Assembly (NCBI RefSeq): GCF_009377175.1
Contig: NZ_VJZD01000008.1
Coordinates: forward strand, 1-64,000
DNA length: 64,000 nucleotides
Source: Streptomyces adustus
GTDB lineage: Bacteria; Actinomycetota; Actinomycetes; Streptomycetales; Streptomycetaceae
Reading direction: 5' to 3'
Within the stretch, counting starts at the first letter, position 1, and each line of letters opens with the position of its first letter. Below the pieces are notes generated by a model. That model saw only the letters and a list, made by a program, of their open reading frames with translations. It made no database searches and was not told the origin of the DNA. The position numbers and the translations under genes are program-made. This document shows, piece by piece, positions 6,890 through 14,530 of this stretch.

Positions 6890-8524
6890 CTACCGGCTGG
6901 GCGGCGGCCCGTCCAGCGGGCGGCCCGCGACGCCGGGGCGGCGCTGCCAGGGGTGCGGACCGGCGGGCGGGCGGTAGGCGACGCCGAGGGCGTCCAGCCG
7001 CCGGTAGTGGACGGCCATGCGCCGCTCGAAGCCGGCGAAGTCCCGGTCCGCCGGGACGGGCAGCCGGCCCCAGGCGACCTCGGCGAACGCCGCGAGCCGC
7101 GGGAACGTCTGGTAGTCCACCCGGGCGTGGTCCTCCATCGCCTCGGTCCACACGTTGGCCTGGGTGCCCAGCACGTGCCGCGCCTGCTCCGGCGTCAGCT
7201 GCTCCGGAACGGGTTCGAAGCGATAGACGTCCTCAAGGGTGCGGACATATCCGATCGGGACGGGCTCGTCCGCTCCGGCGTGCTGCCGGTAGTCCAGGTA
7301 GACCTGCTGCTCGGGGCACATCACGACGTCGTGGCCCGCCTGCGCGGCGGCGACCCCGCCCGCGTAGCCGCGCCACGAGGACACGGCCGCGCCCGGGGCC
7401 AGACCGCCCTCCAGGATCTCGTCCCAGCCGATGAGCCGGCGTCCGCGCGCGGCCAGCCAGTCGGCGAAGTGCCCGACGAACCAGGCCTGGAGTCCGTCCT
7501 CGTCGGCGAGCCCGAGTTCGGCGATGCGGGCCTGCGCGGTGGGCGACCGCCGCCACTGGTCCTTGAGGCATTCGTCACCGCCGACGTGGACGAACTCCGA
7601 CGGGAACAGTTCGAGCAGTTCCTCGAACACACCCTCGTAGAAGCGCAGTGTGTTGTCGGTGGGGGCGAGTACGTTCGGGGAGATCCCCCAGTTGTCCCAG
7701 ACCGTGAGGGCGGACGTGTCGACGACATCGGTGTTGCCGAGTTCCGGATACGCGGCGATGGCGGCCTGCGAGTGTCCGGGCACGTCGATTTCGGGGACGA
7801 CGGTGATATGCCGCTCGGCGGCGTAGGCGACGATCTCCCGGATGTCGTCCTGCGTGTAGTGGCCACCGTGCGGCTTCTCCTCCCACAGCGGGGAGGCCCG
7901 GTGACCGAATTTCGTGCGTGCGCGCCAGGAACCCGTCTCCGTCAGCCTCGGATACTTCTTGATCTCCACACGCCAGCCCTGATCGTCCGTCAGGTGGAAG
8001 TGGAAGACGTTGAGTTTGTGCGCGGCCATCAGATCGAGATAACGCAGCACGCCTTCCTTGGGCATGAAGTGCCGGGCCACGTCGAGCATGAGTCCGCGCC
8101 AGCGGAAGCGCGGGCCGTCCTCGACGGTGACCGCCGGAAGGTCCCACTCCCGCTCCGGCCGCACCGGCGCCCGGCGGAACGCGTCGGGGCCCAGGAGTTG
8201 GCGCAGGGTCTGCGCGGCCCACAGGACGCCGGCCGCGTCGCCGCCCTGGACACGGCACTGCGAGCCGTCGACGACCAGGCGATAGTGCTCCGCGGGCAGC
8301 GCCGGATCGACACTCAGCACGATGCGGCCCCCGGCGTCGTCCGCGCCCCCGCCCTCCGCGAGGGGCAGGCCGGTCGCCGCCCCGACCGTCGCCCGCAGCC
8401 AGCGCGCGACACCCTCGGTGCCGGGCCCCGCGACCAGGCGCGTCGCCCTGCCGAGCCGCCCGCGGCCCGAGGGGTTCCGGGAAATGTGCCGGGGCGCCGG
8501 AATAAGTCCCATCACGTCTGTCAC
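6890..8524 (-). CDS. Beta-N-acetylhexosaminidase, GH20 (cytoplasmic)
   Basis: The 544-aa enzyme has an N-terminal GH20b-type domain (to about residue 135) and a TIM barrel starting FRWRGLMLDVARHFMPKE. The catalytic pair Asp317-Glu318 lies in HVGGDE, and HFHLTDDQGWR and WDEIL are family motifs. There is no signal peptide, so it should cleave imported chitobiose or other GlcNAc-oligosaccharides in the cytoplasm. The GTG at 8524 is preceded by AAAGGA at good spacing. It stands alone on the minus strand with about 700 bp of non-coding DNA upstream that includes a DasR/chi-type motif, fitting control by amino-sugar availability (inference). Confidence 0.93.
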   Translation of the reverse strand: MTDVMGLIPAPRHISRNPSGRGRLGRATRLVAGPGTEGVARWLRATVGAATGLPLAEGGGADDAGGRIVLSVDPALPAEHYRLVVDGSQCRVQGGDAAGVLWAAQTLRQLLGPDAFRRAPVRPEREWDLPAVTVEDGPRFRWRGLMLDVARHFMPKEGVLRYLDLMAAHKLNVFHFHLTDDQGWRVEIKKYPRLTETGSWRARTKFGHRASPLWEEKPHGGHYTQDDIREIVAYAAERHITVVPEIDVPGHSQAAIAAYPELGNTDVVDTSALTVWDNWGISPNVLAPTDNTLRFYEGVFEELLELFPSEFVHVGGDECLKDQWRRSPTAQARIAELGLADEDGLQAWFVGHFADWLAARGRRLIGWDEILEGGLAPGAAVSSWRGYAGGVAAAQAGHDVVMCPEQQVYLDYRQHAGADEPVPIGYVRTLEDVYRFEPVPEQLTPEQARHVLGTQANVWTEAMEDHARVDYQTFPRLAAFAEVAWGRLPVPADRDFAGFERRMAVHYRRLDALGVAYRPPAGPHPWQRRPGVAGRPLDGPPPSR

Positions 8525-8579
8525 ATCAGTCCTTTACCGCTCCGCCCGGCCCGGGACCGGTCGTCGCTGTACGAGTACG

Positions 8580-8601
8580 AGGAAGATCCGAGGAAGATCC
8601 G
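8580..8601 (-). repeat. 11-bp tandem repeat upstream of the hexosaminidase start
   Basis: AGGAAGATCCG occurs twice head to tail (8580-8590 and 8591-8601), exactly one helical turn apart, 56-77 bp before the GTG start. The position suits a regulator-binding site, but I cannot name the regulator. Confidence 0.45.
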
Positions 8602-8744
8602 CACCGGAATCGCCGGCATTGCCGAAGCCGCCGCGACATCCGGCCGGGCGGCCGGGAAGAGGGCCCGCCGGGGGAATCGGACAGGGTTCGCCGCGCATGG
8701 CCGAACGCGGTCCCCGCCGGGTCTCCGCACGGCTTTCCGGGACC

Positions 8745-8782
8745 GTTCCCGGGCCGTTCCGGGGCTGTTCCCGGGCCGTTCC
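8745..8782. repeat. Two 16-bp direct repeats at 22-bp spacing
   Basis: GTTCCCGGGCCGTTCC occurs at 8745-8760 and again at 8767-8782. The copies are identical and offset by two helical turns, and each contains a CCCGGG core. The function is unknown. Confidence 0.5.
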
Positions 8783-9130
8783 CGGTGGTCGCGCGGACCC
8801 GAGTGCCGATGTCCGGCGACCCGGCCCGGCCGCGGAAGCGGACCGGGCTCCGGAAGCGGGGGCGACGCGGAAGCGGAGGCGGATTCGGGTCGCCGGGACC
8901 CCGGAATGGGATCACGGTGATCGCGGCGGGAAAAAGCGACCGTCCCAGACTCCGGTGGAAGCCGTGGCCGAATTCCCGCGGCCCGGCCCGAAGCGTGCCG
9001 CGCCGCGTGGACCGGTACTCCGGGCGGACGGTTTCACGATGAACCCTTCGGCGGTCGCTGCAACATATGCAACGGCGGTTTCGCGATGCACAACACCGCT
9101 GAGGCTAGGGACATCGCGGACATCCCCACA

Positions 9131-9146
9131 AGAGGTCTGAACCAAT
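9131..9146 (-). promoter_or_regulatory. Chitin-regulon / DasR-like operator candidate
   Basis: AGAGGTCTGAACCAAT matches the DasR consensus AGTGGTCTAGACCACT at 12 of 16 positions. On the minus strand TGGTTCAGACCT matches the 12-bp chitinase-promoter repeat TGGTCCAGACCT at 11 of 12. It points towards the hexosaminidase but lies about 600 bp from it. Confidence 0.45.
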
Positions 9147-9161
9147 CCGTGACCACATGGC

Positions 9162-9200
9162 GAAGGCCCCCGGGGCGCACCATGCGCCTCAGGGGCCTTC
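9162..9200 (-). terminator. Terminator of the DUF3039 gene
   Basis: A long hairpin pairs 9162-9179 with 9183-9200 (GAAGGCCCC... with ...GGGGCCTTC and GCGCA with TGCGC), with a small internal mismatch. It starts about 35 bases after the stop of the minus-strand gene at 9234. Confidence 0.7.
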
Positions 9201-9233
9201 CGAACGTCCGAGGGGGACCCTGCGGACCGCGGG

Positions 9234-9518
9234 CTACTTCTTGCCGTCGCCGCCCTTGCCGTCGCCGCCGGCGCCCATGGAGTCGTAGATCTCCTTGCAC
9301 ATGGGGCACACCGGGTACTTCTTCGGGTCGCGGCCCGGCACCCAGACCTTGCCGCACAGCGCTACGACGGGGGTCCCGTCGAGGGCGCTCGCCATGATCT
9401 TGTCCTTCTGGACGTAGTGGGCGAAGCGCTCGTGGTCGCCGTCGCCGTGGGACACCTGTGGCGTCGGCTCTACGAGGGTTCCCGTACCAGTCCCGCGCTC
9501 GGGCTCGAGAGTGCTCAT
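9234..9518 (-). CDS. DUF3039 family protein (small zinc-ribbon-like)
   Basis: The 94-aa protein begins MSTLEPERGTGTGTLVEP and has the family core HYVQKDKIMASALDGTPVVALCGKVW..RDP.KYPVCPMCKEIY. The three cysteines (ALC and CPMC), perhaps with His, could bind a metal. Its C-terminal tail is Gly/Lys/Asp-rich. It sits just downstream of the AlgH/YqgE gene on the same strand, 29 bp away, the usual actinobacterial arrangement near murA. The biological role of the family is not known to me. Confidence 0.82.
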   Translation of the reverse strand: MSTLEPERGTGTGTLVEPTPQVSHGDGDHERFAHYVQKDKIMASALDGTPVVALCGKVWVPGRDPKKYPVCPMCKEIYDSMGAGGDGKGGDGKK

Positions 9519-9547
9519 AGGCCCAAGGGTACTGAAGCTCCCGCGCA

Positions 9548-10126
9548 TCAGTTGAGCGACGGGTCGTCCGGATACGTGGCCACCATCGCCAGTTCGTTGC
9601 GCTGGCGGCGCAGGACCTCGCGCCAGAGCCGCTCGGGGGCCGGGGAGGAGACGTCGCCCGGTTCGGACTCGACGACGTACCAGGCGCCCTCGACCAGTTC
9701 GTCCTCCAGCTGACCGGGGCCCCAGCCGGCGTAACCGGCGAAGATCCGCAGGGAGCCGAGGGCCGAGGCGAGCAGCTCCGGCGGGGCCTCCAGGTCCACC
9801 AGCCCGATCGCGCCGTGCACCCGCCGCCAGCCCAGCGGCGCCGCCGCCGAGCCGCCGCCCGGGATCACCGCGACGCCCAGCGCCGAGTCCAGGGAGACCG
9901 GGCCGCCCTGGAAGACCACACCGGGCTCGCCGGCCAGATCGGCCCAGCCCTCCAGGATGTCGCGCACCCCCACCGGCGTCGGACGGTTGAGGACGACGCC
10001 GAGGGAGCCCTCCTCGTCGTGGTCGAGAAGGAGCACGACCGCACGGTCGAAGTTCGGGTCCGCCAGGGCGGGCGTCGCCACGAGCAGCCGCCCTGTGAGC
10101 GAGGACACCTCGGTCATGCCAGACAT
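9548..10126 (-). CDS. YqgE/AlgH family protein (DUF179)
   Basis: The product is about 192 aa with the family start SSLTGRLLVATPALADPNFDRAVVLLLDHDEEGSLGVVLNRPT and the FAGYAGWGPGQLEDEL motif. It is cytoplasmic and the molecular role is unsettled; AlgH in Pseudomonas was linked to alginate gene control. I placed the start at the ATG at 10126 (MSGMTEV); the ATG three codons later at 10117 is equally possible because GGGA lies upstream of both. It is divergent from murA and probably co-transcribed with the DUF3039 gene. Confidence 0.85.
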   Translation of the reverse strand: MSGMTEVSSLTGRLLVATPALADPNFDRAVVLLLDHDEEGSLGVVLNRPTPVGVRDILEGWADLAGEPGVVFQGGPVSLDSALGVAVIPGGGSAAAPLGWRRVHGAIGLVDLEAPPELLASALGSLRIFAGYAGWGPGQLEDELVEGAWYVVESEPGDVSSPAPERLWREVLRRQRNELAMVATYPDDPSLN

Positions 10127-10368
10127 GATCCCGCATCCGCCCGCCGCATGGGGAGCCAATCGGGGCACGGGAGTGAAGGCAGCTCAGGGCGCACGGACGC
10201 ATCCCACGCGCACGGCCGGGACGGTGACCCCATGTGTCCGATTGGGAACGGTTCGTGTTGTGACACAGCTATGACCTGGCTGGGCGGTGCCTGGGCTTAC
10301 GGGAGAGGGGTACGCGGCGATTACTCTGTCTCATCTCCACTGGCCCAACTCATCGGAACGCGAGATAC

Positions 10369-11709
10369 ATGACCGTCAACGACGATGTCCTGCTTGTCCA
10401 CGGCGGAACCCCGCTGGAGGGCGAGATCCGTGTCCGCGGTGCGAAGAACCTCGTACCGAAGGCCATGGTCGCCGCGCTGCTGGGCAGCGAGCCGAGCCGT
10501 CTGCGCAATGTTCCCGACATCCGTGACGTGCGGGTCGTGCGCGGTCTGCTCCAGCTGCACGGCGTGACGGTCCGCCCCGGTGAGGAGCCGGGCGAGCTGG
10601 TGCTGGACCCGTCGCACGTGGAGAGCGCGAACGTCGCCGACATCGACGCCCACGCGGGTTCCAGCCGTATCCCGATCCTGTTCTGCGGCCCGCTGCTGCA
10701 CCGACTGGGGCACGCGTTCATCCCGGGCCTGGGCGGCTGCGACATCGGCGGGCGGCCCATCGACTTCCACTTCGAGGTGCTGCGGCAGTTCGGCGCGCGG
10801 ATCGAGAAGCGCGAGGACGGCCAGTACCTGGAGGCGCCGACGCGGCTGCGCGGCACGAAGATCCGGCTGCCGTACCCGTCCGTGGGCGCGACCGAGCAGG
10901 TGCTGCTGACGGCGGTGCTCGCGGAGGGCGTCACCGAGCTGTCGAACGCGGCGGTGGAGCCCGAGATCGAGGACCTCATCTGCGTGCTGCAGAAGATGGG
11001 CGCGATCATCGCGATGGACACCGACCGCACGATCCGCATCACCGGTGTGGACTCGCTCGGCGGCTACACCCACGCGGCCCTGTCGGACCGCCTGGAGGCC
11101 GCCTCGTGGGCGTCCGCGGCGCTGGCCACCGAGGGCAACATCTACGTCCGCGGGGCCCAGCAGCGCTCGATGATGACGTTCCTCAACACCTACCGGAAGG
11201 TGGGGGGCGCGTTCGAGATCGACGACGAGGGCATCCGCTTCTGGCACCCGGGCGGCCAGCTGAAGTCCATCGCCCTGGAGACGGACGTGCACCCCGGCTT
11301 CCAGACGGACTGGCAGCAGCCCCTGGTGGTCGCGCTGACGCAGGCCACCGGCCTGTCCATCGTCCACGAGACGGTCTACGAGTCCCGGCTGGGCTTCACC
11401 TCCGCCCTGAACCAGATGGGCGCTCACATCCAGCTCTACCGCGAGTGCCTGGGCGGCTCCGACTGCCGCTTCGGCCAGCGCAACTTCCTGCACTCCGCGG
11501 TCGTCTCGGGACCCACCAAGCTCCAGGGCGCCGACCTGGTCATCCCCGACCTGCGCGGCGGGTTCTCGTACCTCATCGCCGCCCTGGCGGCGCAGGGCAC
11601 GTCCCGCGTGCACGGCATCGACCTGATCAACCGCGGCTACGAGAACTTCATGGAGAAGCTCGTGGAGCTGGGCGCGAAGGTCGAGCTGCCGGGCAAGGCG
11701 CTCGGCTGA
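10369..11709 (+). CDS. murA: UDP-N-acetylglucosamine 1-carboxyvinyltransferase
   Basis: The 446-aa enzyme transfers enolpyruvate from PEP to UDP-GlcNAc, the first committed step of peptidoglycan synthesis. The Lys-Asn pair at 26-27 (RGAKN) and Cys124 in GLGGCDIGGRPID are the conserved substrate-binding and catalytic residues; a cysteine at this site normally means fosfomycin sensitivity, unlike the Asp variant of mycobacteria. The full EPSP-synthase-like fold is present and the length is normal for the long actinobacterial form. The last 58 bp before the stop are copied perfectly 137 bp downstream. Confidence 0.96.
   Translation: MTVNDDVLLVHGGTPLEGEIRVRGAKNLVPKAMVAALLGSEPSRLRNVPDIRDVRVVRGLLQLHGVTVRPGEEPGELVLDPSHVESANVADIDAHAGSSRIPILFCGPLLHRLGHAFIPGLGGCDIGGRPIDFHFEVLRQFGARIEKREDGQYLEAPTRLRGTKIRLPYPSVGATEQVLLTAVLAEGVTELSNAAVEPEIEDLICVLQKMGAIIAMDTDRTIRITGVDSLGGYTHAALSDRLEAASWASAALATEGNIYVRGAQQRSMMTFLNTYRKVGGAFEIDDEGIRFWHPGGQLKSIALETDVHPGFQTDWQQPLVVALTQATGLSIVHETVYESRLGFTSALNQMGAHIQLYRECLGGSDCRFGQRNFLHSAVVSGPTKLQGADLVIPDLRGGFSYLIAALAAQGTSRVHGIDLINRGYENFMEKLVELGAKVELPGKALG
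11649..11706 (+). repeat. murA 3'-end duplication, copy 1 (inside the gene)
   Basis: This 58-bp stretch encodes the last 19 residues of MurA (MEKLVELGAKVELPGKALG) and is identical to 11786-11843. Bases just outside the two copies differ on both sides, so the repeat has sharp limits. Confidence 0.95.
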
Positions 11710-11785
11710 CCCCAGCCCTTCCGCTCCGGCCCGGGCAACGCCCCTCCGGCTGGGGGTCCGGGGGTCGCCCCCCGGACGGACACAG

Positions 11786-11843
11786 CATGGAGAAGCTCGT
11801 GGAGCTGGGCGCGAAGGTCGAGCTGCCGGGCAAGGCGCTCGGC
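11786..11843 (+). repeat. murA 3'-end duplication, copy 2 (downstream)
   Basis: This is a perfect 58-bp copy of 11649-11706. It begins at CATGG, so it contains an ATG (11787) opening a 24-codon frame, MEKLVELGAKVELPGKALG followed by QRPRP, that stops at 11861. The 79 bp between the copies are rich in GC hairpins. GGACGG lies about 7 bases before the ATG, but I do not claim the mini-frame is translated. Confidence 0.93.
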
Positions 11844-11869
11844 CAGCGTCCACGGCCGTAGATACGCCG

Positions 11870-11903
11870 ATGGGGCGGCCCCCGGTCTCGGGGGCCGCCC
11901 CAT
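11870..11903. terminator. Strong terminator hairpin between murA and hupA
   Basis: A perfect 15-bp stem (11870-11884 with 11889-11903) closes a GTCT loop. It lies between convergent murA (plus) and hupA (minus) and probably serves both. Confidence 0.8.
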
Positions 11904-12026
11904 TGGCGTCACTCGGTCGCCTCGGACGTGCGTGTCGTCCCGGGGCGCGGGCCCCGGACGTCCATGCCGTCCCGGGGCTCCGGCGCGGGCGCAGCAGCCC
12001 TTCGGGCCTGCCGCCCTGCGACTGGC

Positions 12027-12308
12027 TTACTTGCCCTTCGCGGCTTCCTTGAGCTTGCTGCCCGCGGAGACCTTCACGCTGTACCCGGCCGGGATCTGGA
12101 TCGGGTCGCCGGTCTGCGGGTTGCGGGCGGTGCGAGCGGCACGGTGGGTGCGCTCGAAGGTCAGGAAGCCGGGGATGGTGACCTTCTCGTCGCCCTTGGA
12201 GACGATGTCGCCGACGACCTCGGCGAACGCGGCCAGCACGGCGTCGGCGTCCTTGCGGGTCACCTCGGCACGGTCGGCCAGCGCGGCCACCAGCTCACTG
12301 CGGTTCAT
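12027..12308 (-). CDS. hupA: HU family nucleoid protein (short form)
   Basis: The 93-aa basic protein is a bacterial HU: NRSELVAALADRAEVTRKDADAVLAAFAEVV, then the HU signature around GFLTFERTHRAARTARNPQTGDPIQIPA, and a short Lys-rich end. It lacks the long Lys/Ala-rich tail of the sporulation-associated HupS, so it is the vegetative HupA type. GGGAG 7 bases before the ATG at 12308 fixes the start. It compacts DNA as a dimer. Confidence 0.93.
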   Translation of the reverse strand: MNRSELVAALADRAEVTRKDADAVLAAFAEVVGDIVSKGDEKVTIPGFLTFERTHRAARTARNPQTGDPIQIPAGYSVKVSAGSKLKEAAKGK

Positions 12309-12664
12309 GTTGTTACTCCCGTGTTCTTCTTGCCGTTGAGGCGTGCCACGCGGCGGAGCCGCATAGTTGGGCACAGCGAACTCGATGCTGCCAGGGTCCT
12401 CGGACATACCCCGGACCCGGGTCCGTCGTCAGAACCCTCGCGCCCAGAGACGCATCCTGCCCCCACCTGCGGCGGGAAAGCCAATCCGGCACCCCCAGCA
12501 GTCGTGAGAACACCCTTGGGAGTCACACGAAATGTGGGGACCGAGCCCGGCCGTCACGATAGAGGGCTGTCGGTGGACCCGGTTCCGCGACGCGCCGGGG
12601 CGAAACCCGACCGTGGCAATCGTCACAACGCCCTCACAGGCCGGGTCCCACGCCTTCGCCGAGC
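12309..12664 (-). other. Intergenic region upstream of hupA, 356 bp
   Basis: This is the leader and promoter region of hupA, downstream of the malic-enzyme gene on the same strand. I could not assign a clear -35/-10 pair, hairpin or further gene. Confidence 0.45.
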
Positions 12665-14083
12665 CTACGAGACCGACGCGCCCGCGGCCTTCGCGGCCTC
12701 CCGGACCGCGCCCGCGACCGCGCCCGCGACCTTGTCGTTGAACACGCTCGGGATGATGTAGTTCGGGTTCAGCTCGTCCTCGGTCACCACGTCGGCGAGG
12801 GCCTTCGCGGCCGCGAGCATCATCTCGGTGTTGACCGTCCGGGACTGCGCGTCCAGCAGTCCGCGGAAGACGCCCGGGAAGACCAGCACGTTGTTGATCT
12901 GGTTGGGGAAGTCGGAGCGGCCGGTGGCCACAACTGCCGCGGTCTGACGGGCGATTGCCGGGTCGACCTCGGGGTCCGGATTCGCGAGAGCGAACACGAT
13001 GGCGTTGTCGGCCATCGCGGCCACGTCGTCGCCGTCGAGGACGTTCGGGGCGGAGACGCCGATGAAGACGTCGGCGCCGCGCACGGCCTCCCTGAGGGTG
13101 CCGACGAGGCCCTCGGGGTTGGTGTTGTCGGCGATCCAGCGCAGCGGCGAGTCGGCCGCGGCGTCCACCAGGTCCTCGCGGCCGGCGTGCACGACGCCGT
13201 GGATGTCGGCGACGACGGCGTTCTTGACGCCCGCGGCGATCAGCAGCTTGAGGATGGCCGTGCCGGCCGCGCCCGCGCCCGACATGACGACGCGTACGTT
13301 CTCGATGCCCTTGCCCACCACACGCAGGGCGTTCGTCAGGGAGGCGAGGACGACGATCGCGGTGCCGTGCTGGTCGTCGTGGAAGACGGGGATGTCGAGG
13401 GCCTCGCGCAGCCGGGCCTCGATCTCGAAGCAGCGGGGCGCGGAGATGTCCTCCAGGTTGATGCCCGCGAAGCCGGGGGCGATCGCCTTGACGATCTCGA
13501 CGATCGCGTCGGTGTCCTGGGTGTCCAGGCACAGCGGCCAGGCGTCGATGCCGGCGAACCGCTTGAACAGGGCCGCCTTGCCCTCCATCACCGGCAGCGC
13601 GGCCTTCGGGCCGATGTTGCCGAGGCCCAGTACCGCGGAGCCGTCCGTCACGACCGCAACGGAATTGCGCTTGATGGTGAGGCGGCGCGCGTCCTCGGGG
13701 TTCTCCGCGATCGCCATGCACACCCGGGCCACACCCGGGGTGTAGATCATGGACAGGTCGTCACGGTTGCGGATGGGGTGCTTGGACTGCATCTCGATCT
13801 TGCCGCCGAGGTGCATCAGGAACGTACGGTCGGAGACCTTGCCGAGGGTGACGCCCTCGATGCCGCGGAGCTTCTCGACGATCTCGTCGGCGTGCGCGGT
13901 CGAGCTGGCCGCGATCGTGACGTCGATACGGAGCTTCTCGTGTCCGGAGGCGGTGACGTCGAGGCCGGTCACCGAGCCTCCGGAGGACTCCACGACGTTG
14001 GTGAGCTGCGAGACGGCCGTTCCGCTCGCGGGCACCTCCAGCCGGATCGTCATCGAGTAGGAGACGCTGGGCGCCGTTGCCAT
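12665..14083 (-). CDS. NAD-dependent malic enzyme with N-terminal ACT domain
   Basis: The 472-aa enzyme oxidatively decarboxylates malate to pyruvate. An ACT-type regulatory domain occupies about residues 8-78 (IRLEVPASGTAVSQLTNVVESSGG), followed by the malic N-terminal domain (IYTPGVARVC, DGSAVLGLGNIGP) and a Rossmann NAD(P) domain (VVMSGAGAAGTAILKLL). HDDQHGTA and NYIIPSVF are family motifs. The ATG at 14083 has AAGGAAG at 6 bases. The ACT domain suggests allosteric control by an amino acid (inference). NAD preference rests on the orthologue in S. coelicolor, from memory. Confidence 0.92.
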   Translation of the reverse strand: MATAPSVSYSMTIRLEVPASGTAVSQLTNVVESSGGSVTGLDVTASGHEKLRIDVTIAASSTAHADEIVEKLRGIEGVTLGKVSDRTFLMHLGGKIEMQSKHPIRNRDDLSMIYTPGVARVCMAIAENPEDARRLTIKRNSVAVVTDGSAVLGLGNIGPKAALPVMEGKAALFKRFAGIDAWPLCLDTQDTDAIVEIVKAIAPGFAGINLEDISAPRCFEIEARLREALDIPVFHDDQHGTAIVVLASLTNALRVVGKGIENVRVVMSGAGAAGTAILKLLIAAGVKNAVVADIHGVVHAGREDLVDAAADSPLRWIADNTNPEGLVGTLREAVRGADVFIGVSAPNVLDGDDVAAMADNAIVFALANPDPEVDPAIARQTAAVVATGRSDFPNQINNVLVFPGVFRGLLDAQSRTVNTEMMLAAAKALADVVTEDELNPNYIIPSVFNDKVAGAVAGAVREAAKAAGASVS

Positions 14084-14530
14084 GGCCGACTTCCTTCTGC
14101 TTTCACCGTGTCGCTTCGCTAATGCCGTCCGATCGTCGCACCTACCCCCGAGTACGCGGTAGTCGCCCCGGATTGCGGACGTATTGTTCGCGGCTCGGTG
14201 CCGGCTTCGGAAGACGACTTCCACAGTACGAGAAGTGGCAGGCAAAGAAAGAGGCCCACATCACAAGGTGATGTGGGCCTCTTCCTACGTTCATGACACC
14301 GACCCGCCATGCTCGCCTCGCGGCAAGTGGTCGCTCGTGGCGACGAAGGTTGGGCCCGGGGGCTTGGATCGAGCCGGTGTCACACCCAGGCTAACAAACG
14401 GATCGGGCCAGACCATTCCCGTGCGCGGAGTTCACAGGAAACAGCCCGAGGTTTCACCGGAATCGCCCCCGGACGGCCGCACCCGGGTGCTCCGGGGCCG
14501 GTCGGACCGGCCCCGGAGCGCCCGCCGGGT
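14084..14530. other. Intergenic region between malic-enzyme and helD genes, 447 bp
   Basis: This holds the malic-enzyme promoter region, a strong hairpin at 14251-14281 and about 250 bp without a supported gene. The helD stop is at 14531. No promoter could be assigned with confidence. Confidence 0.45.
14251..14281 (-). terminator. Terminator hairpin after helD
   Basis: A perfect 14-bp stem, 14251-14264 with 14268-14281, has a 3-nt loop. Read on the minus strand it is followed by TTTCTTTGC, a U-rich tract, so it is a good intrinsic terminator for transcripts coming from helD about 250 bp upstream. Confidence 0.75.

Larger units (their letters stand above)
8525..9233. other. Non-coding region upstream of the hexosaminidase, about 710 bp
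   Basis: No open frame here looks like a Streptomyces gene. The region contains an 11-bp tandem repeat (8580-8601), a pair of 16-bp repeats at 22-bp spacing (8745-8782), a TTGCA direct repeat around GTTGCATATGTTGCAG (minus strand, 9058-9073), a chi/DasR-like site (9131-9146) and the DUF3039 gene's terminator. Such a long leader before one gene is unusual and may be what remains after loss of genes between 8525 and 9130. Confidence 0.5.

Noticed and set aside
8912-9145. A 77-codon minus-strand frame starting at the DasR-like site
   Set aside because: It starts with TTG inside the operator-like motif, has no ribosome site and ends without conserved features.
11649-11843. Phage or IS origin of the murA tail duplication
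   Set aside because: No terminal inverted repeats, transposase fragment or flanking target duplication is visible; simple local duplication explains it.
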